Source: Lysobacter sp. (GTDB taxonomy: Bacteria > Pseudomonadota > Gammaproteobacteria > Xanthomonadales > Xanthomonadaceae). Taken from it: DNA of 64,000 nucleotides. Below, piece by piece: positions 62,516 through 64,000 of this stretch. A program made the translations under genes and the position numbers. Numbering within the stretch: the first letter of the stretch is position 1; each line of letters begins with the position of its first letter. The stretch spans positions 186,001-250,000 of the forward strand of contig WYBC01000039.1 in NCBI GenBank assembly GCA_011526085.1, read 5' to 3'. The notes under the pieces were generated by a model that did not search any database, was not told the DNA's origin, and worked only from the letters and a program-made list of their open reading frames with translations.

Positions 62516-63436
62516 ATGGAAACAATATCGACCCGGATCGACCGGATGTTGTGCTTCGCGGCGGTGGCCGAGCGCGGCAGTTTCACCGCGGCCGCGGCGG
62601 CGCTGGGGTATTCCAAGGCGCACGTGAGCCGGCAGGTGGCCGAGCTGGAACGCACGCTCGGCGCCGAACTGCTGATCCGCACCACGCGGCGGCTGTCGCT
62701 GACGCCGCTGGGGCATCGCTATGCGGAGCAGGCCGCGCGGCTGCGCGGCGCCTACGACGATGCCGAACAGTTGATCGCCGCCGAACGCAGCGAGGTGCGC
62801 GGGCGCCTGCGCATCACGTCGGCGACGACGTTCGGCGAAGTGTTCCTGGTCGATCTGATCGCCGATTTCCAGGCGGCGCATCCGCAGGTCGAGGTCGAGG
62901 TCGACCTCAGCATCCTGACCCGCGATCTGCTCGACGGTCATTACGATTTCGCCTTCCGCATCACCCGCACGATGGAGGAGCGGCTGGTGGCGCGCGCGGT
63001 CGGATTGATCCGCGAGATCCCGGTCGCTGCGCCCGCGCTGCTCGTGGAATGCGGCGTGCCGCGCCGGCCCGCGGATCTGGCGTCGTTGCCGGCGCTGCGC
63101 AACAACCACTTCCGCGACGATGCGGAGTGGGTGTTCGTGCGCGGCGGCGACAGCGAGACCGTGCGCCTGCGCACGCCGCTGGCGGTGAACAATTTCAATG
63201 CGATCCAGCATGCGGCCGAACGCGGCCTGGGCATCGCGCGGCTGCCGCAGTACCACGTGCACGATGCGCTGCGCGAAGGCCGGCTGCAGCGCCTGTTGCC
63301 CGACTGGGAGATCGCGCAGCTGCCGATGTATCTGGTGCATCCGCAGCGACGCCATCCGACCCGGCTGCAGACGGTGTTCCGCGCGTTCGCGGTGGCGTGG
63401 TTCGATGCGCCGGAACGCCAGGCGCTGCTGCGCTGA
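62516..63436 (+). CDS. LysR-family transcriptional regulator
   Basis: A 306-residue regulator. The winged helix-turn-helix is at residues 5-65 (MLCFAAVAERGSFTAAAAAL, SKAHVSRQVAELERTLGAEL), followed by the LysR effector domain (RGRLRITSATTFGEVFLVDL near 95, AAERGLGIARLPQYHV near 235). It belongs to the CrgA-like branch often found divergent from an oxidoreductase gene, as here with the SDR. GGAAATACTGTT near 62499 and nearby TGGAAACA may form its binding region. Confidence 0.93.
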   Translation: METISTRIDRMLCFAAVAERGSFTAAAAALGYSKAHVSRQVAELERTLGAELLIRTTRRLSLTPLGHRYAEQAARLRGAYDDAEQLIAAERSEVRGRLRITSATTFGEVFLVDLIADFQAAHPQVEVEVDLSILTRDLLDGHYDFAFRITRTMEERLVARAVGLIREIPVAAPALLVECGVPRRPADLASLPALRNNHFRDDAEWVFVRGGDSETVRLRTPLAVNNFNAIQHAAERGLGIARLPQYHVHDALREGRLQRLLPDWEIAQLPMYLVHPQRRHPTRLQTVFRAFAVAWFDAPERQALLR

Positions 63437-63454
63437 GCCCGGCGGCTGCCGGGC
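63437..63454. terminator. Hairpin between convergent genes
   Basis: GCCCGGC (63437-63443) and GCCGGGC (63448-63454) with loop GGCT start right at the LysR stop, facing the convergent gene that ends at 63470. No T-tract. Confidence 0.5.
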
Positions 63455-63469
63455 CCGGCACGATGCGTC

Positions 63470-64000
63470 TCAGCCGCCGAGCGGCGAGAGCAGGCGGCGA
63501 TCGCTGCCCTGGGTGTGCAACTGGTTCGGGGCGAGCGCGTCGGCGTTGTCGGCGGTGATGCCGGCGCTGTCCTGCCACGGCAGGATCCTGCGCGGGCCGG
63601 GGATGTAGGTTTCCCACTTGCCCGGCTTCGGCATGCGTTGGCCCATCATCGTGAACGCGACCGGCAGGGTGCCGAACCAGTGCGGCGCATCGACATCCGG
63701 GCCGGTGGTCGGCGGTTCGAAGGTCCAGCCGCGGATGGCCTTGATGCTGGTCTGCGCGAGCTGGTCCCGCCACTGCGCCATCTCGTCTTCGCTGCCGATG
63801 GTGCGCAGATTGACGTGGGTGGCGTCGATGTTCATGACCTTGCCGTCGCGACCGACCTGCACCGCGAGATAGACCGTGCCGTTGATCGCGCGCTCCACCA
63901 GGTTTTCGGGATACGCCGGCATGCGGCCGCGGCGGGCGATGCGGATGCCCGCTTCCGGCGGCAGGTCGGACGCGAAATTCGCGCTGCGCAGTTCGATCCG
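63470..64000 (-). CDS. TonB-C-like domain protein, 5' end outside window
   Basis: The last 176 codons of a minus-strand gene that starts beyond the right edge. The frame stays open through ATG 63922 (RIELRSANFASDLPPEAGIR precedes it), so that ATG is internal. The segment PAYPENLVERAINGTVYLAV, then GRDGKVMNIDATHVNL and IKAIRGWTFEPPT, follows the C-terminal domain of TonB-like energy transducers and related periplasmic proteins. The tail after it (GKWETYIPGPRRILPWQD) is not typical of TonB. The full protein and any membrane anchor cannot be seen. Confidence 0.7.
   Translation of the reverse strand, partial: RIELRSANFASDLPPEAGIRIARRGRMPAYPENLVERAINGTVYLAVQVGRDGKVMNIDATHVNLRTIGSEDEMAQWRDQLAQTSIKAIRGWTFEPPTTGPDVDAPHWFGTLPVAFTMMGQRMPKPGKWETYIPGPRRILPWQDSAGITADNADALAPNQLHTQGSDRRLLSPLGG

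Overview
The window is high-GC, densely packed DNA from a gammaproteobacterium that looks like Lysobacteraceae/Xanthomonadaceae (Lysobacter, Luteimonas or a relative). The support is gene content and style: three TonB-dependent receptors including the Xanthomonas/Caulobacter oligosaccharide type, an Entner-Doudoroff operon in the order zwf-pgl-edd-glk-eda, a Rho factor with a long low-complexity N-terminus beside RhlB and thioredoxin, and intergenic palindromes of the kind common in this family. This is inference from sequence only; no search was run.

Layout. 1-4.7 kb: a PhoD-like phosphatase cut by the left edge, then htpG. 4.8-14.4 kb: an accessory-looking block ending near a tRNA-Arg(CCG) gene (15120-15196). 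Its left part is one minus-strand run: TonB-dependent receptor, MFS transporter, FAD-dependent GMC oxidoreductase, the remnant tail of a second MFS transporter, and a Gfo/Idh/MocA oxidoreductase. Its right part is a convergent pair, a NeuD/PglD-like acyltransferase and a DegT-family aminotransferase. 15.3-21.5 kb: ubiA, a large sugar-type TonB receptor and small proteins (CAP, Excalibur, UPF0158).

21.5-38.4 kb is a sugar-use region. The Entner-Doudoroff operon carries a 20-bp palindrome upstream of zwf that recurs (17/20) upstream of the TonB receptor at 16.7 kb. Next to it is a second locus: a TonB receptor divergent from a flavin-dependent halogenase-like gene and two tandem LacI regulators, then a sodium/solute symporter and a secreted GH3 beta-glucosidase. 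A LacI-type site of form TGACAGCGCTGTCA lies in both promoter regions of this locus. The simplest reading is outer-membrane uptake of a glucan oligomer, hydrolysis by GH3, symport of the product, phosphorylation by Glk and breakdown by the Entner-Doudoroff route.

38.4-46.6 kb is mostly housekeeping: ung, a two-receiver response regulator, ftsEX, a small membrane protein, rhlB, thioredoxin and rho. 46.9-64 kb holds a nuclease-fold protein that has lost its catalytic residues, a secreted Asp-box/VWD protein, a leader-peptide-like ORF with a terminator, an EF-G paralogue, an anchored beta-propeller-like protein, an overlapping SPFH/NAD-kinase-like pair, a subtilase sharing its C-terminal module with the Asp-box protein, a compositionally different SH3/metallo-beta-lactamase gene, an SDR/LysR divergent pair and a TonB-C-like protein cut by the right edge. 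No CRISPR array, rRNA, complete insertion sequence or classical defence operon was seen.
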